A stretch of 5,770 bases of DNA from Paracoccaceae bacterium (GCA_026997055.1 JALWJU010000203.1:1-5770), one strand, 5' to 3'; positions 1-5,770 are shown, numbered from the stretch's first letter. A program made the numbers and translations. The notes: generated by a model not told the origin, from the sequence alone.

Positions 1-1
1 C

Positions 2-649
2 CTGCTCGAATGGGGCAGAAGCGCGCTCGATGTGCCGATCAACGAGCTTTACGGGCAGACCGAATGCAACCTGGTGCTGACCAGCGCGGCGGGCTTCATG
101 CCGGTGCGCCCCGGCGCCATCGGCCTTGCGGTGCCCGGCCACGAAGTCGCCATCATCGACGCGGCCGGCCAGCCCCTGCCGCCGGGCGAGACCGGCGAAA
201 TCGCGGTCCGGCGCCCGGACCCGGTGATGTTTCTGCGATACTGGAACCAGCCGGAAAAGACGGCAGAGAAGTTCACCGGCGACTGGCTCAAGACCGGCGA
301 TCTCGGGGTGATGGACGAAGAGGGCTACTTCTCCTTCGTCGCCCGCGACGACGATATCATCACCTCCGCGGGCTACCGCATCGGCCCCTCGGAGATCGAG
401 CATTGCCTCGCCTCTCACCCGGATGTGGCCATGGCGGCGGTGGTGGGCGTGCCCGACCCGGTGCGCACCGAAGTGGTCAAGGCCGTGATCGTGCCCCGCC
501 CCGGCGCCGATCTGGCGACGCTGCCTGAAACCCTCACCGATCTGGTCCGCCGCCGCATCTCGCCCCATGTCGCTCCGCGCATCGTCGAATTCGCCGAGAG
601 CCTGCCCATGACCGCGACCGGCAAGATCAGGCGCCGCGACCTGCGCTGA
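2..649 (+). CDS. AMP-forming acyl-CoA synthetase, C-terminal part (5' end outside window)
   Basis: This is the last 215 residues of an adenylate-forming enzyme of the ANL superfamily, which joins a carboxylic acid to CoA through an acyl-AMP intermediate in the cytoplasm. The open frame runs in from the window edge and stops with TGA at 647-649. Numbering visible residues from base 2, the family core motifs appear in order: YGQTE at 17-21 (adenine and magnesium contact loop), TGD at 98-100 (ribose-binding Asp), the hinge region VARDDDII with R115, then GYRIGP at 124-129 (CoA-side loop), and the final TGKIRRRDLR with K208, the catalytic lysine that is a known acetylation site in this family. 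The GYRIGP form resembles acetyl/medium-chain acyl-CoA synthetases, but the acyl-binding pocket lies mostly upstream, so the substrate is unknown. Nothing links it functionally to the chemotaxis genes downstream, and a 156-base gap separates them. Confidence 0.93.
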   Translation: MLEWGRSALDVPINELYGQTECNLVLTSAAGFMPVRPGAIGLAVPGHEVAIIDAAGQPLPPGETGEIAVRRPDPVMFLRYWNQPEKTAEKFTGDWLKTGDLGVMDEEGYFSFVARDDDIITSAGYRIGPSEIEHCLASHPDVAMAAVVGVPDPVRTEVVKAVIVPRPGADLATLPETLTDLVRRRISPHVAPRIVEFAESLPMTATGKIRRRDLR

Positions 650-661
650 TCCCCGCGGCGC

Positions 662-688
662 CGGGCGCAGGCCCGCTTCCCGTGGGAA
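662..688 (+). terminator. Weak candidate terminator: two small hairpins after the acyl-CoA synthetase stop
   Basis: Thirteen bases past the stop codon, CGGGC (662-666) pairs with GCCCG (671-675) around a 4-base loop. Next to it, TTCC (677-680) pairs with GGAA (685-688). The stems are short and an A-run (687-690), not a T-run, follows. This could help end the upstream transcript, but it does not meet the usual intrinsic terminator pattern. Confidence 0.2.
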
Positions 689-701
689 AATGTGCCCGGC
701 T

Positions 702-728
702 TAAAGGAATTTTCACCCCTGCCTGCGA
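702..728 (+). promoter_or_regulatory. Weak candidate sigma-28 (FliA)-type promoter for the chemoreceptor operon
   Basis: TAAAGGAA (702-709), then an 11-base spacer, then GCCTGCGA (721-728). The known flagellar sigma-28 pattern is TAAAGTTT, 11 bases, GCCGATAA. The -35-like half matches at its conserved TAAAG and the spacing is exact, but the -10-like half matches only GCC and the final A. It lies about 80 bases before the receptor start, where a promoter is expected because the gene heads a same-strand cluster. FliA control of chemoreceptors is common, so the guess is reasonable but weak. Confidence 0.22.
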
Positions 729-794
729 AAACCGGCCAAAGGCTCGTGCCTTGAGCCCGATTCCCCTGTGCGGTCGGGCCATGACAAGGTGAAC

Positions 795-800
795 AGGAGA
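795..800 (+). promoter_or_regulatory. Ribosome binding site of the chemoreceptor gene
   Basis: AGGAGA sits 5 bases before the ATG at 806. It is the strongest Shine-Dalgarno match around this start, and the protein it opens begins with a short charged N-terminus directly followed by the first membrane helix, as expected for a complete receptor. Confidence 0.8.
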
Positions 801-805
801 ACAGA

Positions 806-3800
806 ATGCGACTGCCAGATTTCAGAAACATCTCGTTCAAGCTGCCGGCGATCATTCTGGCAATGGTTGCCATATCGGTAGGGGTGGCCTCGGGGCTCGC
901 CTATTTCCAGCAGCGGGATGCACTGGAGCATGCCGCCGAGATCCGGCTGCAGACGCTGGCCGAGGGGCGCGCCGATGATGTGAAAACCCTGTTTTCCAAT
1001 ATCAGCCAGGACCTGGCGATCATGGCCGGGCGCAGCTCGACCCTGCGTGCCTTCAACGGTTTCAAGCGGGCATGGGGGATCCAGAGCGAAGAGGAAATCG
1101 CCCAGTTGCGCGCCCTCTATACGGACCGCAATCCCTTCCCCGAAGGCGAGCGCGAACGGCTCGACGAAGCCGGAGACATCTCCACCTGGACACGGGTCCA
1201 CGCCCAGATGCACCCCGAGTTCCGGGCCCCGCGCGCATTGTACGGCTATCGTGACATCTACCTGATCGAGCCCGGGGGGACGGTGATCTATTCGGTCACC
1301 AAGGGGCAGGACTTCGCCGTGAACCTGGCCGAGGCATCGCTCTCCGATACCGGCCTTGCGCGGGCCTTCCGAAGGGCCCTGGACGCAGAGCAGGGCGTGC
1401 AGGTCTTCGAGGATTTCGCCGCCTATGGGCCTGCGGGCGGGGAGAACTCGGCCTTCCTGGCGATGCCGCTGTATTCCAAGAGCGGCCAGCGGCTCGGGGT
1501 CATTGCCTATCGCCTGTCCACGGATATGATCTCCGCCCTTGCCAATGCCGAGGACGGCCTGGGCGAAACCGGCGAGGTCTATCTGGTCGGTTCCGATGGC
1601 ATCGCGCGCACGAGCCCGCGCCTGGATGCGGAGACGGGTGCAGAGACGGGCGTGCCGCGCCAGATTTCCAACCCCGCCGTCAGCCAGGCCCTCGGGGGAA
1701 TGAGCGGGATCACCGTGCTCGACCCGGATACGCCGCAGGAAGCCCGTGCCGCCTTCCTGCCGCTGGACGTGTTCGGCGAGAGATGGGCCGTGGTGGCACG
1801 CCAGGCTGAGCGGGAGATCCTCGCCTCGGTGATGCGCCTGAAGATGCTTCTGGCCGCAAGCGCCCTGGCAGTGATCGCCGCCTTCTCCGTGCTCGGCGTG
1901 CTGTTTGCCCAGACCCTGACCCGCCCGCTGTGGCGCCTGGTCTCCTCCATGCGCGAAATTGCCCGGGGCAATTTCGACCTCGAAGTAAAGGACGCAGACC
2001 GCAGGGACGAAATCGGCGTCATCGCGCGCACCCTGGAAGAAATCCGCCGGAAGCTGAAGCACGGCAGGGAAGAGGAATACGAAAACCGCTTCCGCGGGGT
2101 TGCCTTCGAATCCTCTTCCGCCTGCATCATGATGGCGGATGCGGACATGAACATCACCTCGGTCAATCCGGCGCTGCGCAGGGTGATGGAACAATACCAT
2201 GAAGAATTCACCCGGATGTATCCGGATTTCGACTCCGAATCGGTTATCGGCATGCAGATGGACTTCTTCCACAGGGAATCCATCCGCGAGCGCATCCGCG
2301 AGCTTCTGAGAGACCCGGCAAACCTGCCCTATACAGCCAATATCTCGATTTCCGAAGCGCGCTTCCGCCTGACGATCTCCATGGTCACGGAGGAGGACGG
2401 CAGCCCCATGGGATATGTGGTGGAATGGAATGACGTCACCCGCGATTTCCTCAACACCGCGATTCTCGATGCGATCGACGCCAGCCAGGTCAAGATCGAA
2501 TTCACCAAGGAGGGTATGTTCCTGTCGGCCAACGACCGTTTCTGCCGGATGATGGGCGAAGAAAGCAGCGCTTTCAAAGGCAGGCATGGCGAGGAAATCT
2601 TCCAGTTCGACGAAAAGCTGGCCGCCGAACGGGGACCCGTGTTCGAACGCCTGCAAAGGGGCGAATCCCTTAGCGGCCAGTTCCGCCTGCCTCGCCCGAA
2701 GGGTGGTCCGGCCATTGTCGACGGTTCCTTTTCACCGGTCATGGATGCCGGCGGCAAGCTCCTGCGCATCCTGATGCTGGGCAATGACGTCACCGAAGCA
2801 CGCCAGGCGATAGAGGCTGCCGATGCCCGCAGGGACTTTATGCGCGCCGCCCAGCAAAAGGTTGTTGACGGACTGCGCAAAGGGCTCTCGGCTCTTGCAG
2901 AAGGCGACCTGACGGTTCGCCTGGAAGAGGAATTCGCCCCGGATTACGAGCAATTGCGTCAGGATTTCAACGGGACATGCGACAGGTTGCTCGAAGCCAT
3001 GCGTGCCGTGGTGGAAAATGCCGACCTGATCCGTGGCGAAGCGGGCGAAATCGCCAATGCGGCAGACGATCTTTCCTCCCGCACGGAGCGCCAGGCTGCA
3101 ACCCTTGAGGAAACCGCCTCTGCACTGGATCAACTGACCAGTTCCGTACGGTCGGCTGCGGACGGGGCCTCCCTGGCCAACGAACTGGTCCAGAATGCCC
3201 GGGAAAATGCAGAAATCTCGGGTAAGGTCGTGCGCGAGGCCGTGGAGGCAATGAGCGAGATCGAGCATTCCTCCAGGCAGATATCCAAGATCACCAGCGT
3301 GATCGACGATATCGCTTTTCAGACCAACCTGCTGGCACTGAATGCCGGGGTAGAGGCCGCTCGCGCCGGCGAGGCCGGCAGGGGATTTGCCGTGGTCGCT
3401 TCGGAAGTGCGCGCCCTCGCGCAACGCTCTTCGGAAGCGGCACGGGAAATCAACGAGCTGATCTCGGCTTCCGGAATGCAGGTCAAGCGCGGGGTGGAAC
3501 TGGTCGATCAGACCGGGGCGGCACTCGAAAGTATCGTGAGCAATGTTTCCGAAATCGACCAGAAGGTCAGCGAAATCGCCGTCTCGGCCCGGGAGCAGAG
3601 TTCCGGCCTTGCCGAGATCAACGAGGCGGTCAACCAACTCGACCAGGTGACCCAGCAGAATGCCGCCATGTTCGAACAGACTACCGCCGCAAGCCACGCC
3701 CTGACGCGCGAGGCGGAAAATCTGAACGAAACAACGTCGCGCTTCAGGATCGAGGCCCGCCTTGGCGGAGAGGCATCGGCGAATGTCGTTGACCTGCCTC

Positions 3801-3916
3801 GACCGACCGCGCAACAGGCACCAGAAACTGCAACGCTGTCTCCCGCGACTACGGATGGAAGTGTCGTATTGGCTCAAGAAGCCGAGGAAATAGAAGAGGA
3901 CTGGGATGATTTCTAG
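806..3916 (+). CDS. Large methyl-accepting chemotaxis protein: dCache-like sensor, HAMP, two PAS, HAMP-like, signalling domain, CheR/CheB docking tail
   Basis: This 1036-aa inner-membrane chemoreceptor would control a CheA kinase through CheW. TM1 is about 13-34 and TM2 about 347-368, enclosing a periplasmic region of about 310 residues. Segments such as YRDIYLIEPGG (148-158) and GETGEVYLVGSDG (253-265) match double-Cache sensors; the ligand is not predictable. HAMP follows at about 369-420 (P374, DEIG 401-404). Two PAS domains lie at about 426-545 and 550-664, each ending in the typical (W)NDVT strand (542-545, 660-663). A second HAMP-like segment is at about 686-738 (LAEGDLTVRL). The signalling hairpin tip spans about 834-869 (FQTNLLALNAGVEAARAGEA). 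Methylation-type pairs are seen at E768/E769 (ATLEETAS) and E957/Q958 (AMFEQTTAAS). An acidic flexible tail ends in DWDDF (1032-1036), fitting the xWxxF docking pentapeptide for CheR/CheB. Most receptors are 500-700 aa; the extra length is the PAS pair and second HAMP. cheB follows directly. Confidence 0.96.
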   Translation: MRLPDFRNISFKLPAIILAMVAISVGVASGLAYFQQRDALEHAAEIRLQTLAEGRADDVKTLFSNISQDLAIMAGRSSTLRAFNGFKRAWGIQSEEEIAQLRALYTDRNPFPEGERERLDEAGDISTWTRVHAQMHPEFRAPRALYGYRDIYLIEPGGTVIYSVTKGQDFAVNLAEASLSDTGLARAFRRALDAEQGVQVFEDFAAYGPAGGENSAFLAMPLYSKSGQRLGVIAYRLSTDMISALANAEDGLGETGEVYLVGSDGIARTSPRLDAETGAETGVPRQISNPAVSQALGGMSGITVLDPDTPQEARAAFLPLDVFGERWAVVARQAEREILASVMRLKMLLAASALAVIAAFSVLGVLFAQTLTRPLWRLVSSMREIARGNFDLEVKDADRRDEIGVIARTLEEIRRKLKHGREEEYENRFRGVAFESSSACIMMADADMNITSVNPALRRVMEQYHEEFTRMYPDFDSESVIGMQMDFFHRESIRERIRELLRDPANLPYTANISISEARFRLTISMVTEEDGSPMGYVVEWNDVTRDFLNTAILDAIDASQVKIEFTKEGMFLSANDRFCRMMGEESSAFKGRHGEEIFQFDEKLAAERGPVFERLQRGESLSGQFRLPRPKGGPAIVDGSFSPVMDAGGKLLRILMLGNDVTEARQAIEAADARRDFMRAAQQKVVDGLRKGLSALAEGDLTVRLEEEFAPDYEQLRQDFNGTCDRLLEAMRAVVENADLIRGEAGEIANAADDLSSRTERQAATLEETASALDQLTSSVRSAADGASLANELVQNARENAEISGKVVREAVEAMSEIEHSSRQISKITSVIDDIAFQTNLLALNAGVEAARAGEAGRGFAVVASEVRALAQRSSEAAREINELISASGMQVKRGVELVDQTGAALESIVSNVSEIDQKVSEIAVSAREQSSGLAEINEAVNQLDQVTQQNAAMFEQTTAASHALTREAENLNETTSRFRIEARLGGEASANVVDLPRPTAQQAPETATLSPATTDGSVVLAQEAEEIEEDWDDF

Positions 3917-3938
3917 AGTGGCAGGGCTGCCCGGTGCC

Positions 3939-3942
3939 AGGA
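3939..3942 (+). promoter_or_regulatory. Ribosome binding site supporting the cheB start at 3951
   Basis: AGGA ends 8 bases before the ATG at 3951, from which the protein starts MPIKVLIVDDS as CheB proteins usually do. A competing in-frame ATG at 3906 also has a good site (AGAGGA at 3895-3900, 5-base spacer), so this site supports but does not prove the choice. Confidence 0.5.
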
Positions 3943-3950
3943 CGGGAACG

Positions 3951-5006
3951 ATGCCGATCAAGGTTCTCATCGTCGACGATTCCCCGGTAATGCGCCGGCT
4001 TATCCGTCACAGCCTTGCCGATCATCCGGATATCATGGTGGTGGCAGAGGCAGCTGATGCGAGAGAGGCGCGGGATGCGGTTAACCGCTTCAGGCCTGAC
4101 GTCATGACCCTTGATGTGGAAATGCCGGAAATGGACGGGCTCGAGTTCCTGCGTCGTTTGATGAAGGCGCGTCCGATGCCGGTGGTGATGGTTTCTTCCC
4201 TGACAGAACGCGGCAGTGAAGCAGCCATCCGGGCGCTGTCTCTGGGAGCGGTGGAGTGCGTTGCCAAGCCAAAGGGAGGAAGGAATGGTGCGCCCCTGTT
4301 CGAAAACCTGGATAATATCCTGCGCATGGCAGCTCGCGCAAAGGTTAGAAGCCGCAGGAGCCCTTCCTCGCGTACAGCGGACAAGGCCCCGCCATTTGTC
4401 TGGAATGGAAAATATGTGCTGATCGGCGCTTCTACCGGGGGGGTGGAGGCCCTGGAAACCGTCTTGTCAGACTACCCGGAAAACTGCCCGCCGACACTGA
4501 TAACCCAGCATATGCCGGCACAGTTCCTCGTCAATTTCGCGGCACGGTTGAACAAAAAATGCGCACCACATGTCCAACTGGCTCGTGATGGTGGAGAGTT
4601 GGAGCAGGGATGCGTGTATATCGCACCGGGGGGAGAAACGCATCTGGCATTGAGCCAGGCGAGCAGGCCGACCCTGGTCCTGCAGCCGGGGCCGAAGCAG
4701 ACCGGGCACCGCCCTTCGGTTGACGTGATGTTCGCTTCGGCGCGCAAACATGCGGCCAAGGTGATCGGGGTCCTGCTTACGGGCATGGGAGCCGACGGGG
4801 CCGAAGGGATGCGAGTCCTGCGTGAGAACGGAGCATTCTGCATCGCACAGGACCGGGAGAGTTCCGTCGTCTACGGGATGCCGCGGGTGGCCTGCGAGAA
4901 GGGCGGAGTCGACGTATCGCTGGGATTGTCACGTATTGCCGGAGAGATCCTGTCGCGTACGCGCAAGAATGGCGCATTCATGCAACCAGCAAACATGGCA
5001 GGATGA
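3951..5006 (+). CDS. cheB: CheB: chemoreceptor glutamate methylesterase / glutamine deamidase with receiver domain
   Basis: CheB removes methyl esters from receptor glutamates and deamidates some receptor glutamines, resetting sensitivity during adaptation; it is activated when CheA phosphorylates its receiver domain. With the start at 3951 it is 351 aa, close to the usual 350. The receiver domain (about 1-120) has the acidic pair D9/D10, phospho-acceptor D55 (in TLDVEMPEMDG), S83 and K106. A basic, serine-rich linker (about 129-148) leads to the catalytic domain, where the triad can be placed at S161 (GASTGG), H187 (QHMP) and D282 (LTGMGADGAEGM). All key residues are present, so it should be active. 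An in-frame ATG at 3906 would add 15 residues and overlap the receptor stop by 11 bases. I prefer 3951 because the receiver domain begins there. It lies 34 bases after the receptor gene, whose DWDDF tail is a likely tether for it, and just before cheD. Confidence 0.96.
   Translation: MPIKVLIVDDSPVMRRLIRHSLADHPDIMVVAEAADAREARDAVNRFRPDVMTLDVEMPEMDGLEFLRRLMKARPMPVVMVSSLTERGSEAAIRALSLGAVECVAKPKGGRNGAPLFENLDNILRMAARAKVRSRRSPSSRTADKAPPFVWNGKYVLIGASTGGVEALETVLSDYPENCPPTLITQHMPAQFLVNFAARLNKKCAPHVQLARDGGELEQGCVYIAPGGETHLALSQASRPTLVLQPGPKQTGHRPSVDVMFASARKHAAKVIGVLLTGMGADGAEGMRVLRENGAFCIAQDRESSVVYGMPRVACEKGGVDVSLGLSRIAGEILSRTRKNGAFMQPANMAG
5000..5003 (+). promoter_or_regulatory. Ribosome binding site deciding the cheD start (5009 over 5003)
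   Basis: AGGA at 5000-5003 lies inside the end of cheB, 5 bases before the ATG at 5009. The in-frame ATG at 5003, which would overlap the cheB stop as ATGA, has this purine stretch directly touching it and so has no properly spaced site. The overlap with the cheB end suggests translational coupling in either case. Confidence 0.5.
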
Positions 5007-5008
5007 AA

Positions 5009-5521
5009 ATGCCCCAGAACCTTGTGCGTACATATATCAGCCAGGGCGAATACGCGATATCCGATCAGGAAGATGCGGTGATCGCCACGCTTCTGGGAAG
5101 CTGCGTCTCGGCCTGCATCTGGGATCCGGTGCGCAAGATCGGCGGGATGAACCATGTTCTGTTCGTCGATGAGACCCAAAATGCTGCCAGCCAGTTCGGT
5201 CATGGAGTGAATGGCATGGAATTGCTGATCAATGGCCTGTTACGTCAGGGCGCACGGAGGGGGCGGCTGAGGGCAAAGGTTTTCGGCGGTGCCTCCATGA
5301 TCGCGGGACTGTCCAGCGCGGGTGAAAGGAACGGCAGATTTGTCGTTGACTTCCTGGCCCGGGAAGAGATCGCTCATGTGGGGGGCGATTTGGGTGGAAC
5401 GCTGGCACGGCGCCTCGAATTCTGGCCGACTTCAGGGCGTGCGCGGATCAAACTGGTGAACAAGAAGGTTGAAGTCGAAGCCGTGAAGCCGCCGCCGAGC
5501 AGTGAATTGGAACTTTTCTGA
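5009..5521 (+). CDS. cheD: CheD: chemoreceptor glutamine deamidase
   Basis: CheD hydrolyses the side-chain amide of specific receptor glutamines to glutamate, creating methylatable sites; in some bacteria it also pairs with the phosphatase CheC, which is not seen here. The protein is 170 aa, normal for the family. The catalytic cysteine is C32 in TLLGSCVSACIWDP and the histidine is H49 in GGMNHVLFV; the 17-residue separation matches characterised CheD. Other family blocks follow: KVFGGASM (90-97), GGDLGG (125-130) and FWPTSGRAR (138-146). The C-terminus ends SSELELF after a proline-rich stretch. The start at 5009 is chosen for its ribosome binding site; 5003 would add two residues. It begins two bases after the cheB stop, so the two are almost certainly cotranscribed. 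A likely local substrate is the receptor encoded upstream, which keeps a glutamine (Q958) in a methylation-type pair. The nucleophile and histidine are intact. Confidence 0.95.
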   Translation: MPQNLVRTYISQGEYAISDQEDAVIATLLGSCVSACIWDPVRKIGGMNHVLFVDETQNAASQFGHGVNGMELLINGLLRQGARRGRLRAKVFGGASMIAGLSSAGERNGRFVVDFLAREEIAHVGGDLGGTLARRLEFWPTSGRARIKLVNKKVEVEAVKPPPSSELELF

Positions 5522-5527
5522 GAGTGC

Positions 5528-5557
5528 GTGAGACACTCCTCCAAAGCAGTGTCTCAC
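5528..5557 (+). terminator. Strong hairpin after cheD, possible operon terminator
   Basis: GTGAGACACT (5528-5537) and AGTGTCTCAC (5548-5557) form a perfect 10-base-pair stem with a 10-base loop, starting 6 bases after the cheD stop. Position and stem strength suit an operon terminator, but no T-run follows (CGGGTGG comes next), so it is not a standard intrinsic one. The right arm may instead be part of a mobile-element end (see findings). Confidence 0.45.
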
Positions 5558-5581
5558 CGGGTGGTGTAAATTTCGCTGGCA

Positions 5582-5629
5582 GCGCGGGCTGAGTGGATCC
5601 TTTGCATGGCGAAGCGACGCCCGCGCGGG
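5582..5629. repeat. GC-rich inverted repeat and palindrome in the cheD-transposase gap
   Basis: GCGCGGGC (5582-5589) has its exact inverted copy GCCCGCGC at 5619-5626. The second copy overlaps a perfect 10-base palindrome, CCCGCGCGGG (5620-5629). In such GC-rich sequence short palindromes occur by chance, so the structure is real but its meaning is unknown. No gene is supported in 5522-5670. Confidence 0.35.
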
Positions 5630-5657
5630 TTGCTTGGCGGCCACGGTTGTTCTTTGG

Positions 5658-5673
5658 CTAGGCTCAGGACTCA
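5658..5673. mobile_element. Candidate outer end of the IS5-family element, next to a CTAG target
   Basis: CTAG at 5658-5661 is directly followed by GCTCAGGACTCA, which runs into the transposase stop at 5671. IS427-like members of the IS5 family typically insert at TA within YTAR-type sites and have short non-coding ends, so the IS boundary is plausibly the TA at 5659-5660. The other end is outside the window, so neither the terminal repeat nor the target duplication can be confirmed. Confidence 0.4.
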
Positions 5674-5770
5674 TAGCCAGAACATGACGACGGCGGCCAG
5701 GGCGCAGGCCGAGAGAAAGACCTTGGGGCATCGGTCGTAGCGGGTGGCCACGCGGCGCCAGTCCTTGAGG
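5671..5770 (-). CDS. IS5-family transposase, C-terminal end only (rest outside window)
   Basis: Read on the - strand from the right edge, 32 codons are open and end with TGA (complement of 5671-5673). The peptide begins LKDWRRVATRYDRC, continues PKVFLSACAL and ends VVMFWL. This matches the conserved tail of IS5-family DDE transposases of the type common in alphaproteobacteria (IS427-like, from memory of the family), where a (L/I)KxWRRxATRYD block follows the catalytic glutamate and a hydrophobic segment ending in W closes the protein. The catalytic residues lie beyond the window, so intactness cannot be judged. The gene points toward cheD, so the element's 3' side lies between its stop and the che operon. 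Confidence 0.85.
   Translation of the reverse strand, partial: LKDWRRVATRYDRCPKVFLSACALAAVVMFWL

Noticed and set aside
10..528. 172-codon + strand frame over the acyl-CoA synthetase end
   Set aside because: Arginine- and glycine-rich out-of-frame translation; the overlapping frame carries all the ANL-family motifs.
741..757. GGCTC / GAGCC hairpin with a 7-base loop before the receptor gene
   Set aside because: A 5-base stem in GC-rich DNA is too short to call an operator or attenuator, and no T-run follows.
751..779. TTGAGC as a housekeeping -35 box for the receptor gene
   Set aside because: At 16-18 bases downstream there is only GC-rich sequence with no -10-like hexamer.
1628..1650. Short direct repeat of GAGACGGG in the sensor domain
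   Set aside because: It encodes ETGAETG within a normal coding region and has only two short copies; there is no sign of a functional repeat.
1579..2295. 238-codon - strand frame opposite TM2, HAMP and PAS1
   Set aside because: Serine/arginine-rich low-information product opposite a clearly coding region.
713..2656. 647-codon open frame on the - strand opposite the chemoreceptor gene
   Set aside because: It is a mirror of the receptor gene's GC-rich codons, has no recognisable domain, and covers sequence whose + strand product shows unambiguous Cache, HAMP and PAS features.
2732..3970. 412-codon open frame on the - strand opposite the receptor signalling domain
   Set aside because: The + strand encodes the highly conserved receptor hairpin here; the antisense product resembles no known family and is an expected by-product of GC-rich codon bias.
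5606..5740. Small + strand frame starting MAKRRPRGLLGG, 44 codons
   Set aside because: It has no convincing ribosome binding site, crosses the inferred insertion-sequence boundary and runs antisense to the transposase end, so it is probably chance.

Overview
This window is GC-rich DNA that looks chromosomal and alphaproteobacterial, most likely from a Rhodobacterales-type organism. That placement is an inference from the GC-rich codon usage, the style of the chemoreceptor and CheD sequences, and the IS5-type transposase end; no taxonomic marker gene is present.

Layout, left to right. Positions 2-649 hold the last 215 codons of an AMP-forming acyl-CoA synthetase that enters from the left. A 156-base gap follows, with small hairpins, a weak sigma-28-like promoter candidate and a clear ribosome binding site. 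Positions 806-3916 encode a very large (1036 aa) methyl-accepting chemotaxis protein with a periplasmic double-Cache-like sensor, two membrane helices, HAMP, two PAS domains, a second HAMP-like segment and the signalling hairpin. It ends in an acidic tail carrying a CheR/CheB docking pentapeptide (DWDDF). It is followed tightly by cheB (receptor methylesterase/deamidase with a receiver domain) and cheD (receptor glutamine deamidase), all on the + strand. After cheD come a strong 10-bp-stem hairpin and about 100 bases of non-coding DNA. The window ends inside the 3' end of an IS5-family transposase on the - strand.

The three central genes form a receptor-plus-adaptation unit. The receptor would sense periplasmic and cytoplasmic cues; CheB would demethylate and deamidate it, tethered by its tail and activated by phosphorylation from a CheA encoded elsewhere; CheD would deamidate receptor glutamines. 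CheR, CheA, CheW and CheY are not in the window. The insertion sequence directly after cheD may have separated this unit from other che genes, but that cannot be seen from here.

I found no clearly undescribed system. The most notable points are the receptor architecture coupled to its own CheB/CheD, the unresolved cheB and cheD starts, and the mobile-element-like sequence after cheD.
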